Positions 24,988-32,977 of a stretch of DNA of 64,000 bases are shown in pieces. This DNA comes from Pseudobutyrivibrio sp. YE44. Lineage in GTDB: Bacteria; Bacillota; Clostridia; Lachnospirales; Lachnospiraceae. Under the pieces are notes generated by a model. It searched no databases, was not told the DNA's origin, and saw only the letters and a program-made list of their open reading frames with translations. Positions within the stretch are counted from its first letter, which is position 1. Every line of letters starts with the position of its first letter. The stretch spans positions 372,001 through 436,000 of the forward strand of contig NZ_FMXT01000001.1 of the NCBI RefSeq assembly GCF_900104335.1, read 5' to 3'. The position numbers and the translations under genes were made by a program.

Positions 24988-26193
24988 ATGAGCAAGATTC
25001 AGATGACAACCCCACTTGTAGAGATGGACGGAGATGAGATGACACGCATCCTCTGGCAGATGATTAAGGATGAATTACTTCTTCCTTTTATTGATTTGAA
25101 GACAGAGTATTACGACCTTGGTCTTGAGCACAGAAATGAGACAGATGACAAGGTAACTGTTGAGTCTGCAGAGGCTACAAAGAAATATGGTGTTGCCGTT
25201 AAGTGTGCAACAATCACTCCTAACGCAGCTCGTATGACAGAGTACAACCTTAAGGAAATGTGGAAGAGTCCTAACGGAACTATTCGTGCAATCCTTGATG
25301 GAACAGTATTTAGAGCACCAATTGTTGTAAAGGGAATTGATCCAAATGTTAGGTCTTGGAAGAAGCCTATTACAATTGCTCGTCATGCATATGGTGATGT
25401 TTACAAGAACACAGAGATGGTAATCCCAGGTGCTGGCAAGGTTGAGCTTGTTTACACAGCTGAGGATGGAACAGAAGAGCGTTCTATAGTTCATACCTTC
25501 AATGGACCTGGAGTGGTTCAGGGTCAGCACAACATTAACGCTTCAATCGAAAGCTTTGCTCATAGCTGTTTTAAATATGCTTTAGATACAAAGCAGGATT
25601 TATGGTTTGCTACAAAGGATACAATTTCTAAGAAGTATGACCATACTTTCAAGGATGTATTCCAGGAGATTTTTGATAAGGAATATAAGGATGCTTTTGA
25701 TAAAGCTGGTATTGAATATTTCTACACACTTATTGATGATGCTGTAGCTCGTGTTATGAAGTCTGAGGGCGGATTTATCTGGGCATGTAAGAACTACGAT
25801 GGCGATGTTATGTCAGATATGATTTCATCTGCTTTTGGTTCACTTGCTATGATGACTTCAGTTCTTGTTTCACCAGCTGGTTACTATGAGTACGAGGCTG
25901 CTCACGGAACAGTTCAGCGTCACTACTACAAGCACCTTAAGGGTGAGGAGACTTCTACAAACTCTGTAGCAACAATTTTCGCTTGGACAGGAGCTTTAAG
26001 AAAACGTGGCGAGCTTGATAACATCCCTGAGCTTTCAGCCTTTGCTGATAAGCTTGAAAAAGCTTGTATCAAGACAATCGAAGATGGAAAAATGACTAAA
26101 GATTTGGCGCTTATTACTTCTGTCGAGAATCCAACAGTATTGAATTCTCGCGATTTCATCATCGAAATTCGTAAAACATTAGAAAGTTTGTAA
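24988..26193 (+). CDS. icd: NADP-dependent isocitrate dehydrogenase
   Basis: It converts isocitrate to 2-oxoglutarate. The 401-residue protein has the length and motifs of the homodimeric, eukaryote-like (type II) isocitrate dehydrogenases: [12 protein letters not shown] at the N-terminus, [11 protein letters not shown] near 70, [19 protein letters not shown] near 92, and [11 protein letters not shown] near 305. No other TCA cycle gene lies nearby, so 2-oxoglutarate supply for glutamate is its likely use. NADP preference is inferred from the subgroup. Confidence 0.95.
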   Translation: MSKIQMTTPLVEMDGDEMTRILWQMIKDELLLPFIDLKTEYYDLGLEHRNETDDKVTVESAEATKKYGVAVKCATITPNAARMTEYNLKEMWKSPNGTIRAILDGTVFRAPIVVKGIDPNVRSWKKPITIARHAYGDVYKNTEMVIPGAGKVELVYTAEDGTEERSIVHTFNGPGVVQGQHNINASIESFAHSCFKYALDTKQDLWFATKDTISKKYDHTFKDVFQEIFDKEYKDAFDKAGIEYFYTLIDDAVARVMKSEGGFIWACKNYDGDVMSDMISSAFGSLAMMTSVLVSPAGYYEYEAAHGTVQRHYYKHLKGEETSTNSVATIFAWTGALRKRGELDNIPELSAFADKLEKACIKTIEDGKMTKDLALITSVENPTVLNSRDFIIEIRKTLESL

Positions 26194-26213
26194 AATATAA
26201 GAGAGGTATTTGT

Positions 26214-26242
26214 AAGCCTGCCAATTTTGGCAGGCTTATTTT
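26214..26242 (+). terminator. Terminator after icd
   Basis: AAGCCTGCCAA (26214-26224) pairs perfectly with TTGGCAGGCTT (26227-26237), followed by ATTTTATG. The loop is only two bases as drawn, so the top pairs probably open. It leaves very little room before the next gene's ATG at 26253. Confidence 0.78.
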
Positions 26243-26252
26243 ATGAGGTATT

Positions 26253-28643
26253 ATGAAGTTATTGCTGAAAAATAAATTACCTGAATTAATTAAAACTGAG
26301 CATCTGATTATCGTTTTTACTCTGTGGAATTTTGTAAATATCTTTTTACACTTATACAGCGGTTTTCATCCTTTTATTTCTTCTGGGGTTGAGGTTTTTA
26401 TATACGTAATAGAGCTTGTTTTGTTCATACGCATAAAACATCGATTTACAAAGCAAGGTGGTATATGGGCTGATTTATCAAGATATATAAATGCTTTTAT
26501 CTATTGTGATTTCATCGAGTTGTATTTGGATATTTTTTCTGCAGATAGACACAATAAATATGTGAATATGACATTAGCTGTACTGTTAATTATTAAATAT
26601 ATTTCTAGTTGCTTTTTATACTTTAAGTTATTTAGTTACATAGAAAAAAATAAATCTGGCGAAGAAGAGAAATTTTATCGTTATAAAATTATAGAAATCT
26701 GTTGGATAGCAGTAAATGTTATTGCTACTGTAATGTTGCTAAAGTCGGATGAATTAATAGGATTTTGTATGGCTTTAACTTGTTTGAAATACGTTTTTGC
26801 GATATATCCTTTAAAGACTGTATGGACTTGTAAGCTTGAGAGTGATGATTTAAATAAGTCAGAGACTAGCGGTGATGAATTAAAAGGCTTTAAATTGTAT
26901 TACGATAATTATTTAAAAAAATATTTTGGAATGATACCTTTTGGAATTATTATTGTTGTCTCATTGTTTATTATTTTTGTTTGTGAAAACATTTACATTA
27001 CAGGTGATAAAAAACTTACAAATGAAAATGGTAAAGTTTTATCTGAACAAAAGTCTTACGATGAATTTGAAAAGGTAAGTTCAGATGTATACATTTATTC
27101 AAAAGAAAACATTATGCCTGAAAAGTCAATGTTTTATGATATTAAGTATGGAATTTTGAATGTAAAGACTGGTTATAACAGTGGTGCTATTTATGATGGC
27201 TTCCCAGAATTTGATGATGATGGAATAGCACCTGATTATAAAGGGCATTTCATAAATATGGATGGTGAAATAGTTTTTGATATTCCAGGTTCTATAACTA
27301 GACATAAATCATTGCGTCAGCAGTTTTTAGATTTAGCATTTCAAGAGCGTTCAAATGTAGAATATAATAATTTGAAAGAATCGGTTATTAAACAGAATCA
27401 TTTCTATTATGTTGAAATTTTTCGTAGTGGTATTTGTGTATCGCGTGAGTATAACAAAGGAAATCCTATAAAACATTATTTTGGGCACGGGCTAGCTTTT
27501 TATTATTCTGAATTAAATGATTGCTTTGGTATTATTTCAGACGATGGAAAAATACTAACGAAGCCTATTTTTGATGATTTTTCTTCTGAAAATAGATATG
27601 AAGTAACTCCAGTACATATAAAAGGTGGAGGTAATAATGTCATTGATTATAAATTGCGATATTTAGTTGATGAGTCATATGATGGTGTAGTAGTAAGAGA
27701 TGTTGACTGTGATTTAAAAAAGTTTTTTGTTGAATATGATGATGTCCATGAAGATGGCAGTTTCGATGAATATGTAGCTATTATTGATTTTGATGGTAAT
27801 GTTTTTGAAGATGATAAGGCATTTTCTCCCGAAGATGGTAGACTAGGTTCAGGATATTTTTGTCTTAGAAGAAATGATGGTTCGAATAATATAGCGGTAT
27901 TTCATGGTGACAAAATTCTATATGAGACAAACAAATATAATAAAATTTGTATTGAATATGATGAAGAAAACAATAGTTATCTGATGTGTAAAAGGGATGA
28001 TGTTATAAACATACTTGATGTGAATGGTGAAATAATTATCACTGGAAATTACGGAGATTATTCTAAGTCAGAAGATGATATATTCTGTCTAGAGTGCTTA
28101 GACGATGAGCATCTTGGTGAAGCTGTAATAGCAGATCTTGATGGCAATATTAAGTATACAGGATACAAATATCATGGTCTTTATACTACCGAAGATGATG
28201 AAGAGACTCTTTTTACAGTCTATCAGCAGGTGGGGCCAGATAATAAATTTACTATATATAATCAGATTGATACCACGGGAGAACTTGTTTCTGACGATTG
28301 GTATTTATATAAAGGTCATGAAACCATTTATGATGTAGAAGATGGTAACAATGGTAAAACACTTGAATTTTTTGCTGAACTTAATGATGATATGGAGCCA
28401 GTTGTGCATTGGCATGATGAAAAAGGCAAAGAAATTTTTTCCGGAAAATTTAGTGACGATTTTGATGATGGATTTGAGTGTGATTATTGTCATGATGAGT
28501 ATAATGCTGAATACTATGGCAAGCTTGTATTTTGGACCAGAAATAAAAATGGGAAGTGGGATTTCTTTGATGAAAATGGTAAATATATAAAGTCTGGAGA
28601 GACACTTTATGACTTTGTTTATAACCACGATGATATGTTTTAA
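26253..28643 (+). CDS. Large unknown membrane protein with WG-like repeats
   Basis: A 796-residue protein with several N-terminal hydrophobic segments (about 15-180) and a last strong one at about 228-250, leaving some 545 residues outside. This part repeats a motif of the form (I/F)-x-(D/N)-x-(D/N)-G-(K/E/N)-(I/V). Examples are FINMDGEIVF, GIISDDGKIL, AIIDFDGNVF, NILDVNGEII, ADLDGNIKY and DFFDENGKYI. This resembles WG (KWG) repeats. It is Lys/Asp/Asn-rich with low-GC codons compared with icd next door. Function unknown; a surface-exposed scaffold is an inference. Confidence 0.7.
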   Translation: MKLLLKNKLPELIKTEHLIIVFTLWNFVNIFLHLYSGFHPFISSGVEVFIYVIELVLFIRIKHRFTKQGGIWADLSRYINAFIYCDFIELYLDIFSADRHNKYVNMTLAVLLIIKYISSCFLYFKLFSYIEKNKSGEEEKFYRYKIIEICWIAVNVIATVMLLKSDELIGFCMALTCLKYVFAIYPLKTVWTCKLESDDLNKSETSGDELKGFKLYYDNYLKKYFGMIPFGIIIVVSLFIIFVCENIYITGDKKLTNENGKVLSEQKSYDEFEKVSSDVYIYSKENIMPEKSMFYDIKYGILNVKTGYNSGAIYDGFPEFDDDGIAPDYKGHFINMDGEIVFDIPGSITRHKSLRQQFLDLAFQERSNVEYNNLKESVIKQNHFYYVEIFRSGICVSREYNKGNPIKHYFGHGLAFYYSELNDCFGIISDDGKILTKPIFDDFSSENRYEVTPVHIKGGGNNVIDYKLRYLVDESYDGVVVRDVDCDLKKFFVEYDDVHEDGSFDEYVAIIDFDGNVFEDDKAFSPEDGRLGSGYFCLRRNDGSNNIAVFHGDKILYETNKYNKICIEYDEENNSYLMCKRDDVINILDVNGEIIITGNYGDYSKSEDDIFCLECLDDEHLGEAVIADLDGNIKYTGYKYHGLYTTEDDEETLFTVYQQVGPDNKFTIYNQIDTTGELVSDDWYLYKGHETIYDVEDGNNGKTLEFFAELNDDMEPVVHWHDEKGKEIFSGKFSDDFDDGFECDYCHDEYNAEYYGKLVFWTRNKNGKWDFFDENGKYIKSGETLYDFVYNHDDMF

Positions 28644-28714
28644 TCATCGAAATTCTTAAAAATGTAGATTATGTCTATCAATTATCTGACAACTATATAT
28701 AGTGGTATCGTATA

Positions 28715-28743
28715 TTGACATACACAATATAGTCAAATATAAT
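28715..28743 (+). promoter_or_regulatory. Consensus promoter upstream of scpA
   Basis: TTGACA (28715-28720) and TATAAT (28738-28743) have a 17-base spacer, a perfect match. The hairpin of the terminator at 28744 starts on the next base, so the transcript would begin inside that hairpin and escape it. The 252-base gap before scpA also holds nested-stem element C. Confidence 0.82.
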
Positions 28744-28775
28744 AGTCTCATACGTAAGGCGTATGGGACTTTTTT
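28744..28775 (+). terminator. Terminator immediately after the scpA promoter -10
   Basis: AGTCTCATACG (28744-28754) pairs with CGTATGGGACT (28760-28770, one T-G pair) and is followed by TTTTT. It ends transcripts coming from the 796-residue gene. Because a start site about seven bases after the -10 removes most of the left arm, new scpA transcripts should not be stopped. Confidence 0.82.
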
Positions 28776-28788
28776 ATGCCTTAAATGA

Positions 28789-28873
28789 GCTCGTAGGCAT
28801 CAAGCTCATAGAATTCTTAAGGTGGACGTGTTAGTCCACCGGAGAATTACTATGGCTTGTGGACGTAACGAGC
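28789..28873 (+). repeat. Nested-stem element, copy C (upstream of scpA)
   Basis: Outer stem GCTCGT (28789-28794) with ACGAGC (28868-28873). Second stem AAGC-T-CATAG (28802-28811) with CTATGGCTT (28850-28858). Third stem AATTCT/AGAATT (28812-28817/28843-28848). The apex is a perfect 7-bp hairpin, GGTGGAC-GTGTTA-GTCCACC (28821-28840). The GTGTTA loop equals that of copy B. GCGGATTATTGGGAGAG follows and includes the scpA ribosome binding site. Confidence 0.83.
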
Positions 28874-28895
28874 GGATTATTGGGAGAGAATAAGT

Positions 28896-29651
28896 ATGGA
28901 GATGAATGTTAAGCTTCAGGTTTTTGAAGGACCTTTGGATTTGCTTTTACATTTGATAGATAAAAACAAAGTTGATATTTACGATATCCCTATCGTGGAA
29001 ATCACAGATCAATATATGGAATATGTTCGTGCTATGGATCAGAGCAACTTAGATGTTATGTCTGAGTTCATCCTTATGGCTACTACACTTCTTGATATCA
29101 AGAGCCGCATGCTTCTTCCTAGAGAAGAAAAGGAAGAGGAAGGCGAGGAGGCAGAAGATCCACGTGCAGAGCTTGTACAGCAGTTGTTGGAATACAAAAT
29201 GTACAAGACTATTTCTTATCAGCTTAGAGATAGACAGATGGATGCCAGCCTTGTATTCTACAAGGAGCCAACAATTCCTGAAGAAGTGCTTAAGTATGAG
29301 CAGCCAGTGGATTTGGAAGAGCTTATGTCTGACCTTACTTTAAACAGACTTAACGATATCTTCCAGCAGGTGCTTAAGCGCCAGGATAATCGTCGAGATC
29401 CAATTCGTTCTACCTTCGGTAAGATTAAGAAGGAAGAGGTTTCTCTTGAGCAGAAAATGGAATGGACTATCGCATTTGCGAAGATGCACAACACCTTCAG
29501 CTTCAGAGCATTGCTTGAGGCAGCACATTCTAAGACAGAGGTTATTGTTACCTTCCTTTGCATCTTAGAGATGATGAAGGCTGGACAGATAAACATCACT
29601 CAGGAGGATACCTTTAAGGATATTCTTATTGAAAGCAAGATTGCTGCTTAG
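28896..29651 (+). CDS. scpA: Segregation and condensation protein A
   Basis: ScpA is the kleisin that bridges the Smc dimer and binds ScpB in chromosome condensation. The 251-residue protein starts with the family signature FEGPLDLLLHLIDKNKVDIYDIPIVEI and has a typical acidic middle region (KEEEGEEAEDPRAELVQQLLEYK) and a C-terminal winged helix. A second ATG six bases later is also possible. ScpB follows 44 bases on. Confidence 0.96.
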   Translation: MEMNVKLQVFEGPLDLLLHLIDKNKVDIYDIPIVEITDQYMEYVRAMDQSNLDVMSEFILMATTLLDIKSRMLLPREEKEEEGEEAEDPRAELVQQLLEYKMYKTISYQLRDRQMDASLVFYKEPTIPEEVLKYEQPVDLEELMSDLTLNRLNDIFQQVLKRQDNRRDPIRSTFGKIKKEEVSLEQKMEWTIAFAKMHNTFSFRALLEAAHSKTEVIVTFLCILEMMKAGQINITQEDTFKDILIESKIAA

Positions 29652-29695
29652 GCAATTACAAACATCACATTATCCTTGTTAAATTGGGAGGATTC

Positions 29696-30268
29696 ATGAA
29701 ACTTAAGGAAATTGAAAATATAGTTGAGGGTATTTTGTTTGCCATGGGTGGCACAGTAGAGCCATCTAAGATCGCAAAGGCCCTTGAAATAGAAGATAAA
29801 GAGGTTGTTGAGGCTATTGAGTCCTTAAAGGCCTCATATGAAAAGAACAATAGAGGTATTACAATCACAGAAATCGATGGAGCATATCAAATGTGCACCA
29901 GCCCTGATATCTATGAATACCTTATCAAGATTGCAAAGCAGCCAAAGAAGTATGTTCTCACAGACGTTCTTCTTGAGACATTGTCTATAATTGCTTACAA
30001 GCAACCAATCACTAAGTCTGAGATTGAAAAAATCCGTGGGGTTTCCTGCGACTTTGCTGTATCGAAGCTTGTGGAGTTTGGTCTATGTACAGAGCTTGGC
30101 CGTTTAGATGCACCAGGTCGTCCAATGCTTTTCGGAACAACAGAAGAGTTCCTTCGTTCCTTTGGCGTTAGCTCTATTGATGAATTGCCAGAACTTTCTC
30201 AAACACAGATAGAAGAGTTCAAAATTGAAGCAGAAAATGAAGCGAATAATGTTGAAGTTACAATATAA
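29696..30268 (+). CDS. scpB: Segregation and condensation protein B
   Basis: ScpB binds ScpA in the Smc complex. The 190-residue protein has two winged-helix domains, recognised by EIENIVEGILFAMG at the N-terminus, YLIKIAKQPKKY, and LSIIAYKQPITKSEIEKIRGV. An in-frame TTG at 29684 would extend it, but GGGAGG sits between that and the ATG at 29696, which therefore decides the start. A strong terminator ends the scpAB unit. Confidence 0.95.
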   Translation: MKLKEIENIVEGILFAMGGTVEPSKIAKALEIEDKEVVEAIESLKASYEKNNRGITITEIDGAYQMCTSPDIYEYLIKIAKQPKKYVLTDVLLETLSIIAYKQPITKSEIEKIRGVSCDFAVSKLVEFGLCTELGRLDAPGRPMLFGTTEEFLRSFGVSSIDELPELSQTQIEEFKIEAENEANNVEVTI

Positions 30269-30313
30269 AGTTAATAGGTATTTTTTACCTTATTTTGTGT
30301 AACATCATTACTA

Positions 30314-30344
30314 AAAAAACACCCTGATTTTTGGGTGTTTTTTT
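30314..30344 (+). terminator. Terminator after scpB
   Basis: AAAAACACCC pairs with GGGTGTTTTT around an eight-base loop and ends in a run of T. It separates scpAB from the carboxyltransferase cluster. Confidence 0.88.
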
Positions 30345-30442
30345 GATAATTATTTAACACATTTAATTGAAATGAGTGGCAAAAAACGATAATATTATTA
30401 TTGCGAGAAATTTGAAATAATTTATATAAATGGAGGTACAAG

Positions 30443-31777
30443 ATGGGTAGTGATTCAAATCAAGCTCAGGCTAGAATTAATGCATTACTTGATGACAACA
30501 GCTTTGTTGAGCTTCAGTCTTTAGTAATGTCACGCAACACTGATTTTAACCTTGATGCAAAGAAAGAACCATCAGACGGAGTAATTATTGGACATGGTCT
30601 TATTGACGGCACTTTGGTGTTTGTCTTCAGCCAGAATGCCGATGTTTTGGGTGGTACAATTGGCGAGATGCATGCAAAAAAGATTCTGTCGGTTTACGAC
30701 ATGGCACTTAAGGTAGGTGCTCCAGTTATTGGCTTTATTGATTGCGGCGGTGTTCGTCTTCAGGAGTCATTTGACGCACTTGAGGCACTTGGTGCTGTAG
30801 TTGAAAAGGCAGCAGATGTTAAGGGTGTAATCCCACAGCTTATGTGTGTGGCAGGCCAGTGTGGTGGCGGACTTTCAGTTCTTCCAGCGCTTGCTGATTT
30901 TACATTTATGGTAGACGGTGCATCTCTTTTTGTTAATTCACCTGATACAATCACAGGAAATCGTTCAGATGAATGTGATACTTCTTCAGCTAAGTTCCAG
31001 TTTGAAGAAGCTGGTACAGTTGATATGCATGGCTCATTAAATGATGTTGTTACATCAATGAGACAGGTTATCTCAATGATTCCTAATGATATCGTTGAGG
31101 CAACAGATGATCTTAACAGAGCTTCTGAAGGTCTTGAAAGCAAGGTTTCTGACGCTGCAGCTGTAGCAACAGAAATTGCAGATAATAGAGAATTCATCGA
31201 GCTTAAGGCTGGTTTCGCTAAGGAAATGGTTACAGGTCTTATGAAGCTTGATGGTGTTACCATTGGTGTTGTTGGTAATAGAGAAGTTGATGGAGAGGCT
31301 TATCTTTCAGCTGCAGGTTGTGAGAAGGCTGCTGATTTTGTTGATCTTTGTGATATGTACGAGATTCCAGTTCTTTCAATCACAAATGTTGCTGCATTCA
31401 AGTCTTGCACATGTCAGGAGAAGAGATTGCCTAGAGCACTTTCTCAGATGACACAGAGATTTGTAGATGCTAGCATTCCAAAGCTCAACCTCATTACAAA
31501 GCAGGCATATGGTAGTGCTTATGTTCTTATGAACTCTAAGTCACTTGGTGCTGATTTGGTATATTCTTTCGAGAATGCATCAGTTGGTGCTATGGAAGCA
31601 TCAAAGGCTGCTAGAATCCTTAGCGAGAATGGCACAGATGCTGCAACAATCGAAAAGGATTATGCTCAGCTTCAGGATAGTGCACTTACAGCAGCTGCAC
31701 ACGGTCACATTGATCGAATCGTTTCTTATGCAGATGCTAGAAAATATATTATTGCTGGATTTGAAATGTTCTTTTAG
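30443..31777 (+). CDS. Carboxyl transferase, 12S/MmdA-like subunit, divergent
   Basis: A 444-residue crotonase-fold carboxyltransferase, related to the 12S subunit of transcarboxylase and to MmdA, which act on acyl-CoA. Typical members are about 510 residues. The N-terminal oxyanion region reads DCGGVRLQES and the C-terminal one KQAYGSAYVLMNSK, with Ser where most relatives have Gly. The usual WP-x-A segment is replaced by FENASVGAMEAS. It heads a five-gene unit with biotin carrier and Na+ pump subunits. Methylmalonyl-CoA or another acyl-CoA is possible; the substrate is unresolved. Confidence 0.8.
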   Translation: MGSDSNQAQARINALLDDNSFVELQSLVMSRNTDFNLDAKKEPSDGVIIGHGLIDGTLVFVFSQNADVLGGTIGEMHAKKILSVYDMALKVGAPVIGFIDCGGVRLQESFDALEALGAVVEKAADVKGVIPQLMCVAGQCGGGLSVLPALADFTFMVDGASLFVNSPDTITGNRSDECDTSSAKFQFEEAGTVDMHGSLNDVVTSMRQVISMIPNDIVEATDDLNRASEGLESKVSDAAAVATEIADNREFIELKAGFAKEMVTGLMKLDGVTIGVVGNREVDGEAYLSAAGCEKAADFVDLCDMYEIPVLSITNVAAFKSCTCQEKRLPRALSQMTQRFVDASIPKLNLITKQAYGSAYVLMNSKSLGADLVYSFENASVGAMEASKAARILSENGTDAATIEKDYAQLQDSALTAAAHGHIDRIVSYADARKYIIAGFEMFF

Positions 31778-31794
31778 AGCAGGAAGGTGAATTT

Positions 31795-32586
31795 ATGAAG
31801 AAAAGAATTTTAGTAGTATTCACTACCTTAATCCTTGCTCTTAGCCTTGTCGCTTGTGGTGGCAAGAAGGACGAAACCTACGGCGGTTATGATACAGACG
31901 CTTATGATACAATCGCAAAGCTCTATATGAACTATGCATTAAGCCTTGAGGAAGATCAGTATGAAGAGGCTACTGAATATTTCATGGCTAATGGTCTTGG
32001 TGAGTACAGCGCAGCTGTAGAGCAGGCAGGCTTACCAAAATTCCTTACAAAGAGCTTCGTTGGTTTTGATCAGCTTATTGATAGCTACAAGAGTATCAAA
32101 GATGTTAAGGTTGGTGAATTTGAAAAGTTTGAAGATGTTACTGTAGAAAAGTCTGGTAAGACAATTACAGCAACACTGATTACCGATTATTCAAAGAGAG
32201 ATTTAAAGACTACATTTGTTTATAAAGCAAATGATGTAGATGCTGGTCCTACAGCAGTTAATGTTGAGCCAGTATACACCTTAGGCGAGATAATGAAGAA
32301 GGCAGGTCTTAATACAGTAATGGGTATCCTTATTGTATTCTGTATGCTCATTGTTATGTCTGGTGTAATCAAGTGCTTTGAAATCATTCCTAAGCTTGAA
32401 AAGAAGGCTAAGGAAAAGAAAGAGGCACCTGAGGTTGTTTCAACTGCAACACCTGTTGCTGAAACAACAGTTAAAAATGAAACTGATGACTTACAGCTTG
32501 TAGCTGTTATTGCTGCAGCAATTGCTGCTAGCACAGGAGCTTCTACAGATTCGTTTGTAGTTCGTTCCATCAAGAAAAGATTTTAG
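31795..32586 (+). CDS. Lipoprotein-OadG fusion, Na+-pump decarboxylase gamma subunit
   Basis: A 263-residue protein. It starts with a lipoprotein signal, lipobox LVAC with the Cys near residue 21. An extracytoplasmic domain of about 150 residues follows (YMNYALSLEEDQYEEATEYF). A membrane span (about 180-202, TVMGILIVFCMLIVMSGVI) leads to the OadG-type C-terminus: a charged/Ala-rich linker, then LVAVIAAAIAAS and FVVRSIKKR. Plain OadG is about 80-120 residues, so the N-terminal lipoprotein part is an addition. The gamma subunit normally assembles the pump. Confidence 0.82.
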   Translation: MKKRILVVFTTLILALSLVACGGKKDETYGGYDTDAYDTIAKLYMNYALSLEEDQYEEATEYFMANGLGEYSAAVEQAGLPKFLTKSFVGFDQLIDSYKSIKDVKVGEFEKFEDVTVEKSGKTITATLITDYSKRDLKTTFVYKANDVDAGPTAVNVEPVYTLGEIMKKAGLNTVMGILIVFCMLIVMSGVIKCFEIIPKLEKKAKEKKEAPEVVSTATPVAETTVKNETDDLQLVAVIAAAIAASTGASTDSFVVRSIKKRF

Positions 32587-32606
32587 ATTTTAGGAGGATT
32601 CATTCC

Positions 32607-32963
32607 ATGAAAAATTATACTATCACTGTTAATGGAACAGTTTATGACGTTACTGTAGAAGATAAGGGAGGCTCTGGTGTTTCTCCAGTTACTCCAGCTG
32701 CTGCTCCTAAGGCGGCTGCTCCAACTCCTGTAGCAACAGGCGCTGCTGGTGGTGTTAAGATCGAAGCAGGTGCTGCTGGTAAGGTTGTTAAGATTGCAGC
32801 TGCAGCTGGCACTGCTGTAAAGAAGGGTGATGCTGTTGTTGTACTTGAGGTTATGAAGATGGAAACACCTGTTGTTGCACCTCAGGATGGTACAGTTGCA
32901 TCAATCAACTGCAATGAAGGTCAGCAGGTTGAAGCTGGCGCATTACTTGCTACTATGAACTAA
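32607..32963 (+). CDS. Biotin carboxyl carrier protein (1.3S/MmdC-like)
   Basis: A 118-residue biotin carrier. A short N-terminal beta segment is followed by an Ala/Pro-rich flexible linker (about 27-48). The biotinyl domain carries EVMKMETP, with Lys84 as the biotin site; Val replaces the more usual Ala of EAMKM. It carries CO2 between the carboxyltransferases and the OadB pump. No biotin carboxylase gene is in the cluster, which argues against an acetyl-CoA carboxylase. Confidence 0.93.
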   Translation: MKNYTITVNGTVYDVTVEDKGGSGVSPVTPAAAPKAAAPTPVATGAAGGVKIEAGAAGKVVKIAAAAGTAVKKGDAVVVLEVMKMETPVVAPQDGTVASINCNEGQQVEAGALLATMN

Positions 32964-32977
32964 TAGGAGGATTACAC

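Noticed and set aside
25075-25530. Minus-strand open frame of 151 codons inside icd
   Set aside because: It is fully contained in a clear isocitrate dehydrogenase gene and its translation shows no domain or start signal.
31795-32586. An unrelated substrate-binding lipoprotein gene
   Set aside because: The C-terminal span plus the LVAVIAAAIAAS and FVVRSIKKR segments are typical of OadG, and the position within the pump cluster agrees.
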